From the NCBI RefSeq assembly GCF_025685645.1, contig NZ_JAGSYF010000008.1:1-64000 (forward strand): a DNA stretch of 64,000 nt. Reading direction: 5' to 3'. Below the pieces are notes generated by a model, which saw nothing but the letters and a program-made list of their open reading frames with translations, was not told the DNA's origin and did no database searches. The translations under genes were made by a program, and so were the position numbers. Below, in pieces: positions 46,123 to 53,352 of the stretch. Positions within the stretch are counted from its first letter, which is position 1; each line of letters begins with the position of its first letter. This DNA comes from Edaphobacter bradus. GTDB taxonomy: Bacteria; Acidobacteriota; Terriglobia; Terriglobales; Acidobacteriaceae.

Positions 46123-47247
46123 ATGCGCGAAGCCACAAAGATCATTCGCTCCACGCTCACTCCCACCAAACCCGGCGAACCTCTTCACTCCGGCCCTGTC
46201 TTCGCTGCGCCGTACCACGCGCCCGGCGACGCCTCGCAGACTCCCTACACCTACGCCCGCTCGCACAACCCCACGTGGACGCATCTCGAGAAGGCCATCG
46301 GCCAAATGGAGTCCGGCGCGGATTACCGCGCCCACGCGCTTGTCTTCGCCTCCGGCATGGCCGCCACCACAGCGGTCTTCGGAGCGCTGCTGCGCCCCGG
46401 CGACACCGTGGTTCTGCCCGCAAACGCCTACTACGCCGCCCGCGTCCTCGCGCAGGAGTACTTCGCGAAGATGGGCATCACGCTCCGCCTCGCGCCCACA
46501 GCCAACAACGCGCAGGCGGAGCACCTCGAAGGCGCGAAGCTGCTCTGGATCGAGACCCCCAGCAATCCCACGATGGAGGTCTGCGACATCGCAGCGCTCT
46601 GCGACGCTGCGCACAAGGCCGGCGCTCTCGTCGCCGTCGACAACACCACGCCCACGCCGCTCGGCCAGCTCCCGCTTGCACTCGGGGCCGATCTCTCCGT
46701 CGCTTCAGACACCAAGGCGATGACCGGCCATAGCGACATCCTCCTCGGCCACGTCGCCGTGCGCGATCTCGAACTGCGCCAGAAGATCGACCAGTGGCGC
46801 ACACTCACCGGCGGCATCCTCGGACCCATGGAGGCCTGGCTAGCCCTGCGCTCCATCGCCACGCTGCCGCTGCGGCTCGAGCGCTCCTGCCAGAACGCCC
46901 AGCGCATCGCGGAGTTCGTCAGCACTCGCGCAGAGGTCGAGAGCGTCCTCTACCCCGGCCTGCCTATGCATCCCGGCCACGCCATCGCCGCAAAGCAGAT
47001 GCGCTACTTCGGCCCCGTGCTCAGCTTCATCCTTCGCAACAAGGCCGCCGCCGAAACCTTCCTCGCAAAATCGAAGCTCCTCACCGAGGCCACCAGCTTC
47101 GGCGGCGTCTCCACCTCCGCCGAGCGCCGCGCCCGCTGGGGAGGCGACGACATCGCCGAGGGCTTCATCCGCCTGAGCGCCGGCTGCGAGGACATCGAAG
47201 ACCTCCTCGAAGACATCGCTCAGGCGTTGGACGCAATCAAACAGTGA
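46123..47247 (+). CDS. Cys/Met metabolism PLP-dependent enzyme (cystathionine gamma-lyase/synthase type)
   Basis: 374 residues. FASGMAATTAVFGALLRPGD and ETPSNPTMEVCDIAALCDAA are family signatures; the PLP lysine is in SVASDTKAMTGHSDILLG. RWGGDDIAEGFIRLSAGCED ends the C-terminal domain. Lyase versus synthase cannot be settled by eye. TAAAAT lies five bases before the ATG without a ribosome-binding site. The stop overlaps the next start. Confidence 0.88.
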   Translation: MREATKIIRSTLTPTKPGEPLHSGPVFAAPYHAPGDASQTPYTYARSHNPTWTHLEKAIGQMESGADYRAHALVFASGMAATTAVFGALLRPGDTVVLPANAYYAARVLAQEYFAKMGITLRLAPTANNAQAEHLEGAKLLWIETPSNPTMEVCDIAALCDAAHKAGALVAVDNTTPTPLGQLPLALGADLSVASDTKAMTGHSDILLGHVAVRDLELRQKIDQWRTLTGGILGPMEAWLALRSIATLPLRLERSCQNAQRIAEFVSTRAEVESVLYPGLPMHPGHAIAAKQMRYFGPVLSFILRNKAAAETFLAKSKLLTEATSFGGVSTSAERRARWGGDDIAEGFIRLSAGCEDIEDLLEDIAQALDAIKQ

Positions 47248-47729
47248 TAGTGGGCCTTTACTGGATTGCTCCCCAACTCGCGATTGTGCCCAGACCCAGA
47301 GGCGGCGACGGGCTGGAAGATGAGATGTTGGCTCTTCACCAGGCCGGAATTGATGTTGTCGTCTCTATGCTCGAAAGCGAAGAGGCTGCGGACTTGGGAT
47401 TGCAGGAAGAAGAAAATGCCGCTGTTAATGCGGGAATTTCCTTCATTAATTTTCCTGTTCCGGATCGGAACGTCCCACTCCATGTTGAAAACTTCGTGAA
47501 ATTCCTGTCCGAACTTGAAAGTGAATTAGCAGCTGGCAGACGGATAGGTATTCACTGCCGCGCTAGTATAGGCCGATCTTCGGTTGTCGCTGTCAGTTTA
47601 CTGATCCGATCCGGAGTTTCATCGGAGGCGGCGTGGACACAAGTATCCATAGCTCGCGGATATCCTGTCCCTGACACAAATGAACAGCGTTCCTGGGTCA
47701 ACCTCAACATGAAGGCGAACCCCTCATGA
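47244..47729 (+). CDS. Dual-specificity/tyrosine protein phosphatase-like protein
   Basis: 161 residues from GTG 47244, which overlaps the previous TGA. The phosphatase loop HCRASIGRSS fits HCx5R(S/T), and an Asp in FPVPDRNVP is placed as the general acid. Small cytosolic phosphatases of this type act on phosphoproteins or other phospho-metabolites; the substrate is unknown. ATGA joins it to the next gene. Confidence 0.85.
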   Translation: MIVGLYWIAPQLAIVPRPRGGDGLEDEMLALHQAGIDVVVSMLESEEAADLGLQEEENAAVNAGISFINFPVPDRNVPLHVENFVKFLSELESELAAGRRIGIHCRASIGRSSVVAVSLLIRSGVSSEAAWTQVSIARGYPVPDTNEQRSWVNLNMKANPS

Positions 47730-48301
47730 TCGACAACTCTTTCTCACATAGCTGGACCGCTGAGACTCTTAAATCGGCCCCACTCATTGCTCCAGCACGC
47801 CACTTCACCTACCCTCGCCAGATCGCTGGTGAAGAAGACGCTCTCGAGCGAGGAGCACTCCAACTCCTCGTCCGGCCCGCAGATGGAGGCACCTTCCTCG
47901 CCACCTGCGCCCTAGGCTTCACCGATCCCACCATGCCAACGGGAGTCTTCTCCTGCCCCAACCTTGACGAACTCTGCGCCGTCGCCGGAGGCTACGCCTA
48001 CATCCTCGACACGCTCCACCCCGAGCGTTCAACGCACATCCCCCTCAAGCCAGTCGTACACATCCACCCTCTCCCGCAACACCAACTTCTCCTCTTCGTG
48101 GGCTTCCACACCATCCTCGCCTGGGGAGCGCACGGCGAGGCATGGCACACCGGCAAGCTCAGCTGGGAGGGAGTTCGCATCACCGGAGTCGAAGCCGACA
48201 CGCTCCATGGCACGGGCTGGAACCTCCTCACCGATCAGGAGCGCCCCTTCACCGTTGATCTGCTCACCGGCCATCATCTGGGCGGCGGCTGGAAGACCTA
48301 G
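47726..48301 (+). CDS. Conserved protein of unknown function
   Basis: 191 residues, no signal peptide or membrane segment. It is rich in beta strands with GFTDPTMPTGVFSCPNLDEL, YILDTLHPE, LLLFVGFHTILAWG and a closing HHLGGGWKT, reminiscent of a small propeller or sandwich. I do not recognise the family. The ATG overlaps the phosphatase stop, and the gene is convergent with rsmD, overlapping it by four bases. Confidence 0.75.
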   Translation: MIDNSFSHSWTAETLKSAPLIAPARHFTYPRQIAGEEDALERGALQLLVRPADGGTFLATCALGFTDPTMPTGVFSCPNLDELCAVAGGYAYILDTLHPERSTHIPLKPVVHIHPLPQHQLLLFVGFHTILAWGAHGEAWHTGKLSWEGVRITGVEADTLHGTGWNLLTDQERPFTVDLLTGHHLGGGWKT

Positions 48302-48891
48302 GACTTGACCTCATCTTCCGCACTTAGCAGAGGTATCGCAAAGAAGCTGAGCGCCGCGTCCCCCTGCTTCACTACGCGCGTCCTCTCCAGCGCGCCGTAT
48401 TGCTCCGCAAGCGACGTCTTGCTTCTGTGCTCTGCGATCACTAGCGCGCCTTCCGCGAGCAGCAACCTTCCTCGTGCATTCCCTAAGAACTCAAGCGTCC
48501 GCGCATACTCTGCCTCGGCCTCGTAGGGTGGGTCGAGAAAGACGATGTCTGCCACCAATCCCTGCTTGCTCATCCGCTCCAGCGCTGCGGCGGCACTGCG
48601 AACCTCAAGCGTGTAGCCGCCGCCGATCTTCAGCGAAGCAAGGTTCGCACGAATCACCTTAACTGCCGGAGCCGCGTCCTCGACAAACCACACCTGCGCG
48701 GTTCCACGGCTCAAAGCTTCGATCCCCACCGCGCCCGTTCCGGCGTAGAGGTCAAGAAACCTGCTGCCCTCGATGCGGGGCGCGAGGATGTTGAACAGCG
48801 TCTCGCGCAGCCGGTCGCTGGTTGGCCGAGTGTCCATCCCGCGCGGCGCTGCCAGTGGACGTGAGCGATAGGTTCCTGCGATGACGCGCAT
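48298..48891 (-). CDS. rsmD: 16S rRNA (guanine(966)-N(2))-methyltransferase
   Basis: 197 residues from ATG 48891 (MRVIAGTYRSRPLAAPRG), preceded by GGAGAAAG. PTSDRLRETLFNIL, the SAM-binding FLDLYAGTGAVGIEALSRG and the catalytic IVFLDPPYE motif identify RsmD, which methylates G966 of 16S rRNA. It starts 41 bases from the divergent S2P-like gene. Confidence 0.94.
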   Translation of the reverse strand: MRVIAGTYRSRPLAAPRGMDTRPTSDRLRETLFNILAPRIEGSRFLDLYAGTGAVGIEALSRGTAQVWFVEDAAPAVKVIRANLASLKIGGGYTLEVRSAAAALERMSKQGLVADIVFLDPPYEAEAEYARTLEFLGNARGRLLLAEGALVIAEHRSKTSLAEQYGALERTRVVKQGDAALSFFAIPLLSAEDEVKS

Positions 48892-48919
48892 CTTTCTCCG
48901 GAGGCCTTGAGCCTGAGAA

Positions 48920-48932
48920 TACAATTGTAGAT
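48920..48932 (+). promoter_or_regulatory. Putative -10 box for a leaderless transcript
   Basis: TACAAT (48920-48925) is one base from the -10 consensus and ends seven bases before the ATG at 48933. No ribosome-binding site lies in the 41-base divergent spacer. Transcription would begin at or next to the start codon. There is no clear -35 box. Confidence 0.4.
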
Positions 48933-50039
48933 ATGCGAGGGTGGTCGTTTCCTATCGGAAGCTTTCTCGGCGTGGATCTCCGCATCCACACCTTCTTCCT
49001 TCTTTTGCTCGGTCTCGCCGTCAGCTACTCGTCGGTCTCTGGCACGAGCGGCGGGCGCGGCTTCTGGCTCTGGGTGCTGCTTCTGATCGCCGTCGCCGTC
49101 CGCGAGATCGCGCGCGCCGTCGCCGCTGCATGGTATGGACTGGAACTGCGCAGCCTGCTACTGCTCCCCACCGGAGGCCTTCAGGCCTACGCCACGCCCG
49201 AAGCAAGCGAGCTGGCCGCCACGCCCGAGATGCAGAAGCGCCTCGCTATCGTCGGCCCCATCGCCAACATCGGCTTCGGCCTTGTGCTGGCGGCGATCAT
49301 CATGGTTCTCGCGCCGAAGATCAATCTCTTCGAGCGCCCCTGGATCACGCCCTCGCACCTGCTTCGCGGCTTTGTCTGGATCAACCTTCTGCTCGGCGCT
49401 GTCAACTTCCTTCCCGTCTCGCCGCTCGATGGAGGCCGCGTCTTTCGCGGCGAGTTCGCCAAATCGCGCGGAGCCATCAAGGGCATGCGCGCCGCCGCCG
49501 GGCTGGGCCAGGCCATCTCCTTTGGCCTCGTCATCGCAGGGTTGGTGATCCCGAATATGTGGCTCGTCATGATCGGCCTCTTCCTCATGATCGGCTCCCA
49601 CATGGAAGACCAGGGCCTGCTGTTCCAGAGCGACACTGACGCCGTGCGCATGCGCGACGTCATGCTCACGCAGTTCAGCACGCTCTCTGCATCGGACACG
49701 CTCGAGGACGCGCTGCAGCACTCCGTCCACACCCTGCAGGATGTCTTCCCCGTCGTGCGCGGGCCCAATCTCGTCGGCTCCGTCTCGCGCCAGGGCATCG
49801 TCGAGGCGCTCGAGGCCGAGGGCAACGGTTACGTGCAGGGCGTTATGTCGCGCTCCTTCCAGACGGCCCAGCCTGACGACTCCCTGGTCAAGACGCTGCG
49901 CCGCATCATGGCGGGGCAGGGCGTCCAGATGGTTCCCATCATCGAAGGTGACCGCATCGTCGGCATCATCACGCCGCAGAATCTCGCCCACTCCATTGGC
50001 ATGCTCAACCAGCGCCGCCGTCTGCGCTCACAGGAATAA
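48933..50039 (+). CDS. Site-2-protease-like membrane protein with CBS pair, zinc motif degenerated
   Basis: 368 residues. The M50 layout is retained: hydrophobic helices near residues 20-35, 45-63, 105-125, 145-165 and 190-215, the C-terminal-half motif NFLPVSPLDGGRV, and two CBS domains (~240-355). The expected HExxH reads REIAR (VREIARAVAAAWYG), so both zinc histidines are arginine and proteolysis is not expected. It probably acts as a non-catalytic regulator or scaffold. Its TAA overlaps the rsmI ATG by one base. Confidence 0.85.
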   Translation: MRGWSFPIGSFLGVDLRIHTFFLLLLGLAVSYSSVSGTSGGRGFWLWVLLLIAVAVREIARAVAAAWYGLELRSLLLLPTGGLQAYATPEASELAATPEMQKRLAIVGPIANIGFGLVLAAIIMVLAPKINLFERPWITPSHLLRGFVWINLLLGAVNFLPVSPLDGGRVFRGEFAKSRGAIKGMRAAAGLGQAISFGLVIAGLVIPNMWLVMIGLFLMIGSHMEDQGLLFQSDTDAVRMRDVMLTQFSTLSASDTLEDALQHSVHTLQDVFPVVRGPNLVGSVSRQGIVEALEAEGNGYVQGVMSRSFQTAQPDDSLVKTLRRIMAGQGVQMVPIIEGDRIVGIITPQNLAHSIGMLNQRRRLRSQE

Positions 50040-50923
50040 TGCCCGAAGACCGTCAGGCCGAAGCGCAACCCTTGGCTCCCGGCCTCTATCTCGTCGCCAC
50101 ACCCATCGGCAACCTTGAGGACATCACCCTCCGCGCCCTCCGCGTGCTCACAAGCGCAGACCGCATCGCCTGCGAGGACACCCGCCAGACCCAGAAGCTG
50201 CTCAACCACTTCGCTATCCGCACCCCCACCGTCAGCTACCACATGCACAACGAGGCTCCGCGCACCGTGGAGCTGATCGAGCAGTTGAAGCACGGCGCGC
50301 GCATAGCCGTCGTCAGCGACGCAGGCACGCCCGGTATCGCCGACCCCGGCTCGCAGATCGCCGCCGCGGCCATCGCTGCCGGCATCCCCGTCTACCCCAT
50401 CCCCGGAGCCAACGCCGCTCTCAGCGCGCTCATCGCCAGCGGCCTCTCATCGGAGCGCTTCACCTTCCACGGCTTCCTCCCCGCAAAAGAGGGCCAGCGC
50501 CGCACCGTACTGGAGCATCTCTCCCGCACCGGCGAGACCCATATCTTTTACGAAGCTCCACACCGCATTGTGGGCACGCTGGCCGACATCGAGGTCACCT
50601 TCGGCCCCGATCAGCCCATCGTCCTCGCGCGCGAACTCACCAAGCTGCATGAGGAGTTCCTTCGCGGCCCGGTCAGCGAACTCCACGCCCAACTCAGCGC
50701 ACGCCAGTCTATTCGCGGAGAGTTCGTTCTCCTTCTCGCTCCCGCTGCGGCAGACGCTGCCGCCTCGCCGCGAAGCCAAAGCATCGCTGCAGAGGTCGCG
50801 GCTCTCATGCAGTCGGAAAACCTCACCGAAAAGGACGCACTCAAGCGCGTAGCCCGCGAACGCGGTATCGGCAAGAGCGAGGCCTACCGCGAGCTGCAAC
50901 GCGAACAGAACCGGCTTCGCTGA
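50039..50923 (+). CDS. rsmI: 16S rRNA (cytidine(1402)-2'-O)-methyltransferase
   Basis: 294 residues. LYLVATPIGNLEDITLRAL, IACEDTRQTQKLLNHF, VVSDAGTPGIADPG and PIPGANAALSALIASGL are signatures of the RsmI tetrapyrrole-methylase fold. It 2'-O-methylates C1402 in the ribosomal decoding centre. The C-terminal helical domain ends RGIGKSEAYRELQREQN. Confidence 0.95.
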   Translation: MPEDRQAEAQPLAPGLYLVATPIGNLEDITLRALRVLTSADRIACEDTRQTQKLLNHFAIRTPTVSYHMHNEAPRTVELIEQLKHGARIAVVSDAGTPGIADPGSQIAAAAIAAGIPVYPIPGANAALSALIASGLSSERFTFHGFLPAKEGQRRTVLEHLSRTGETHIFYEAPHRIVGTLADIEVTFGPDQPIVLARELTKLHEEFLRGPVSELHAQLSARQSIRGEFVLLLAPAAADAAASPRSQSIAAEVAALMQSENLTEKDALKRVARERGIGKSEAYRELQREQNRLR

Positions 50924-50926
50924 GCC

Positions 50927-51349
50927 TTATTCGCGGCCCTTCACGCGGTCGTAGTGGTAGAGATCGCTGGTCGTCCCCAGCGACTCGTTGTAGAGGCTCG
51001 TCGCGCCGATCGCCTGCTTCAACTCTTCGCTGAACTCATGAAGCGACCGAAGATGGTCCGCAGTCGCGGGAATCTCCACTTTGCTTGTCTTGAAGAACTT
51101 CTGGTAGCCGCGGTCGAGCAGCCGCGCGATCTCTCCATTCAGCACCCACCCCGGACGCGACAGGATCTCTGGCGTGCCGTCGGCAGCGGGAGCGATCTCG
51201 GCCGCACAGCCATACTTCCTTACCTGAACGGCATTCGGGACGCGCTTTGCACCCTCCTGCGCAGGTGCAACATCGAATCGTTGACTGCCAAGGATGGAGA
51301 GCGTGTCGTTAAAGGTCGGTAGCTGAGACTTTTTCGCCATGAGTGCCAT
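50927..51349 (-). CDS. Small conserved protein of unknown function
   Basis: 140 residues (137 if the second ATG at 51340 is used). It is soluble, with a basic N terminus and the segments QVRKYGCAAEIAPAADGTPE, GWVLNGEIARLLDRGYQKF and LRSLHEFSEELKQAIGATS. No known family is recognised. It stands between rsmI and cysM on the opposite strand. Confidence 0.65.
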   Translation of the reverse strand: MALMAKKSQLPTFNDTLSILGSQRFDVAPAQEGAKRVPNAVQVRKYGCAAEIAPAADGTPEILSRPGWVLNGEIARLLDRGYQKFFKTSKVEIPATADHLRSLHEFSEELKQAIGATSLYNESLGTTSDLYHYDRVKGRE

Positions 51350-51427
51350 ACGTTAGACTTAACTCTCGCATAACCTCATGGCCGTCTTCAAACGGCGCTG
51401 TTACGAATCAATTGCAGAAGACATCGA

Positions 51428-52390
51428 ATGAACATGATGACCACCGTCAAACCGCTCGGCACCACCATCCTCGAACGCGTTGGCAACACGCCACTTGTGC
51501 GTCTCGAGGGGCTGACGGCTCATCTCCCTGGCATCCAGATTCTCGGCAAGGCCGAGTGGGCGAACCCCGGCGGCTCCGTCAAGGACCGCGCAGCATCGGC
51601 CATCGTCACCGACGCGCTGAAGCGCGGTCTTATCGGCAGCGCCCGCGGCTCAGATGTGGCTAAGGGCCTGCTCGACGCCACCAGCGGCAACACCGGCATC
51701 GCCTACGCCATGTTCGGAGCGGCGCTCGGCTTCCCGGTCACACTCTGCATGCCGTCCAACGTCTCGCCCGAGCGCAAGAAGTACCTCGCCGCCTACGGCG
51801 CCGAGATCGTCTGGACCGACCCCGCCGATGGCTCCGACGGCGCCATCCGCAAGGCCCGAGAGCTGGCCGCCGCCGAACCCGGCCGCTACTTCTACGCTGA
51901 CCAGTACTCCAACGACGAGAACTGGCGCGCCCACTACTGCACCACCGCCAACGAGATCTGGCAGCAGACCGAAGGCCAGATCACGCACTTCGTCGCTGGC
52001 CTCGGGACCTCCGGCACCTTCATGGGAACCACCCGCCGCCTGCGCGAGCTGAATCCGAAGATCCGCTGCATCTCGATGCAGCCTGACTCCGCCTTCCACG
52101 GCCTCGAAGGCCTCAAGCACATGGCCACGGCGATCGTCCCGCGCATCTACGATCCCGCGCTCGCCGACGCCAATATCGACATGGACACCGAGGTCGCCTA
52201 CAAGATGGCCCGCACCCTCGGCCGCAAGCACGGACTTCTCGTCGGCATCTCCTCCGGCGCCGCCGTCGCTGCCTCGCTCCAGGTCGCCGAGCAGGAGGCC
52301 GCCGCCGGACGCGAGGCCGTCATCGTCACCATCCTCCCCGACTCCGCGGAGAAATACATGAGCGACCGCTTCTGGCTGGAGAAAGACTAG
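51428..52390 (+). CDS. cysM: Cysteine synthase, CysM/CysK family
   Basis: 320 residues. The PLP lysine is in NPGGSVKDRAA; TSGNTGIAYAMFG is the substrate loop and GLGTSGTFMGT the phosphate loop. It makes cysteine by beta-replacement. Being in one operon with a JAMM protease, a CysO-like carrier and a MoeZ-type E1, it probably uses a protein thiocarboxylate as sulfur donor, as M. tuberculosis CysM does with O-phosphoserine. The acceptor substrate here is inferred. Confidence 0.9.
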   Translation: MNMMTTVKPLGTTILERVGNTPLVRLEGLTAHLPGIQILGKAEWANPGGSVKDRAASAIVTDALKRGLIGSARGSDVAKGLLDATSGNTGIAYAMFGAALGFPVTLCMPSNVSPERKKYLAAYGAEIVWTDPADGSDGAIRKARELAAAEPGRYFYADQYSNDENWRAHYCTTANEIWQQTEGQITHFVAGLGTSGTFMGTTRRLRELNPKIRCISMQPDSAFHGLEGLKHMATAIVPRIYDPALADANIDMDTEVAYKMARTLGRKHGLLVGISSGAAVAASLQVAEQEAAAGREAVIVTILPDSAEKYMSDRFWLEKD

Positions 52391-52393
52391 CCC

Positions 52394-52861
52394 ATGCTGC
52401 ACATCGACTACGCCAACTACCAGGCCCTGCGCGCCCACGGCGAGGAGACCTACCCTCATGAGTGCTGCGGCGTCCTGCTCGGCAAGTCCGGCCCCGACGG
52501 CAACAGCGTCCAACAGATCGTCCGCGCCGGCAACACCCGCACCGACTCCGCGCACAACCGCTACAACATCGCCCCGCAGGAACTGGTGAAGATCCAGCGG
52601 CAGGCCCGCGGGCTCGGTCTCGACATCGTCGGCTTCTACCACTCGCACCCCGACCACCCCGCGCAATGGTCCTCCACCGACTTCGCCGAGGCCCACTGGA
52701 TCGGCTGCTCCTACGTCATCACCTCTGTGGAGCAAGGCAAGGCCGCTATCACCAATTCCTTTCTCCTAACCGGAACCACCGAGGAAGACAAGAAGTTTCA
52801 AGATCAACCCATCGAGATCGACGTCGCCGCCGAAACATCTCAACAGAAAGGCAAGGCATGA
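52394..52861 (+). CDS. mec: JAMM/MPN+ metalloprotease (Mec-like)
   Basis: 155 residues. The JAMM motif is complete: catalytic Glu in YPHECCGVLLG and HSHPDHPAQWSSTD, which fits HxHx7SxxD. In M. tuberculosis, Mec releases cysteine from CysO-Cys; the QbsD type removes a C-terminal tail from a sulfur carrier. Here both jobs are possible because the next gene encodes a carrier with a tail after Gly-Gly. It overlaps that gene by four bases. Confidence 0.92.
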   Translation: MLHIDYANYQALRAHGEETYPHECCGVLLGKSGPDGNSVQQIVRAGNTRTDSAHNRYNIAPQELVKIQRQARGLGLDIVGFYHSHPDHPAQWSSTDFAEAHWIGCSYVITSVEQGKAAITNSFLLTGTTEEDKKFQDQPIEIDVAAETSQQKGKA

Positions 52862-53157
52862 ACATCCACATCCCCACACCGCTCCGCGTCTACACCGGCG
52901 GAGCCGAGACGGTCAGCATCCCCGGAGGCACCATTACCGAGGTCTTCACCGCGCTCACCGCCCAGTACCCCGAGCTCAAGCAGCAGCTCTTCACCGCCGA
53001 CGGCAAGCTCCGCTCCTTCGTCAACGTCTACTTCAACGACGAAGACCTCCGCTACCTCCCGGCCAAAGAAGCCACTCCCGTCACCTCCACCGACGAACTC
53101 ACTATCATCCCCTCCATCGCCGGCGGCTGTTGTACCTGTTGTCCCCTCCTTTTTTAG
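52858..53157 (+). CDS. cysO: CysO/ThiS/MoaD-like sulfur carrier with Cys-rich tail after Gly-Gly
   Basis: 99 residues of ubiquitin-like fold: NIHIPTPLRVYTGGAETVSI, LTAQYPELKQQLFTADGKLR and FVNVYFNDEDLRYL match the CysO type. The normal terminus would be IPSIAGG, but here the frame continues CCTCCPLLF before TAG (53155-53157). Activation by MoeZ needs a free Gly-Gly, so cleavage by the adjacent JAMM protease is predicted. Start is fixed by the ATGA overlap with mec. Confidence 0.92.
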   Translation: MNIHIPTPLRVYTGGAETVSIPGGTITEVFTALTAQYPELKQQLFTADGKLRSFVNVYFNDEDLRYLPAKEATPVTSTDELTIIPSIAGGCCTCCPLLF

Positions 53158-53161
53158 TTCC

Positions 53162-53308
53162 CACCACAGTTGTCATTCTGAGCGCAGCAGCCTGCCCTGA
53201 GCGAAGTCGAACGGGAAGAACCCCCGTATTTCGCGTCGGTTGCCGATACCGCTGGGGTGCCCCATCCTTCGCGAAGGGTGGGAATGAATCCGTTCCAATG
53301 AGCCATTC
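53162..53308. repeat. Intergenic repeat between cysO and moeZ, copy 3
   Basis: Begins CATTCTGAGCGCAGCAG and CCTGAGCGAAGTCGAACGG, a block with a relative near 23637. It ends with GGGTGCCCCATCCTT, a short CGCG loop and AAGGGTGGGAATGAATCC, the inverse of 23098-23157. No gene is seen in it. Confidence 0.7.
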
Positions 53309-53352
53309 CTGAAGCAAAAGCATCTAGAATTAAAAAGAAACAGGTAAACCCA

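Noticed and set aside
46794..47243. 150-codon N-terminal extension of the phosphatase frame
   Set aside because: It overlaps the PLP enzyme in another frame and is Arg/His-rich nonsense; GTG 47244 gives the normal phosphatase length.
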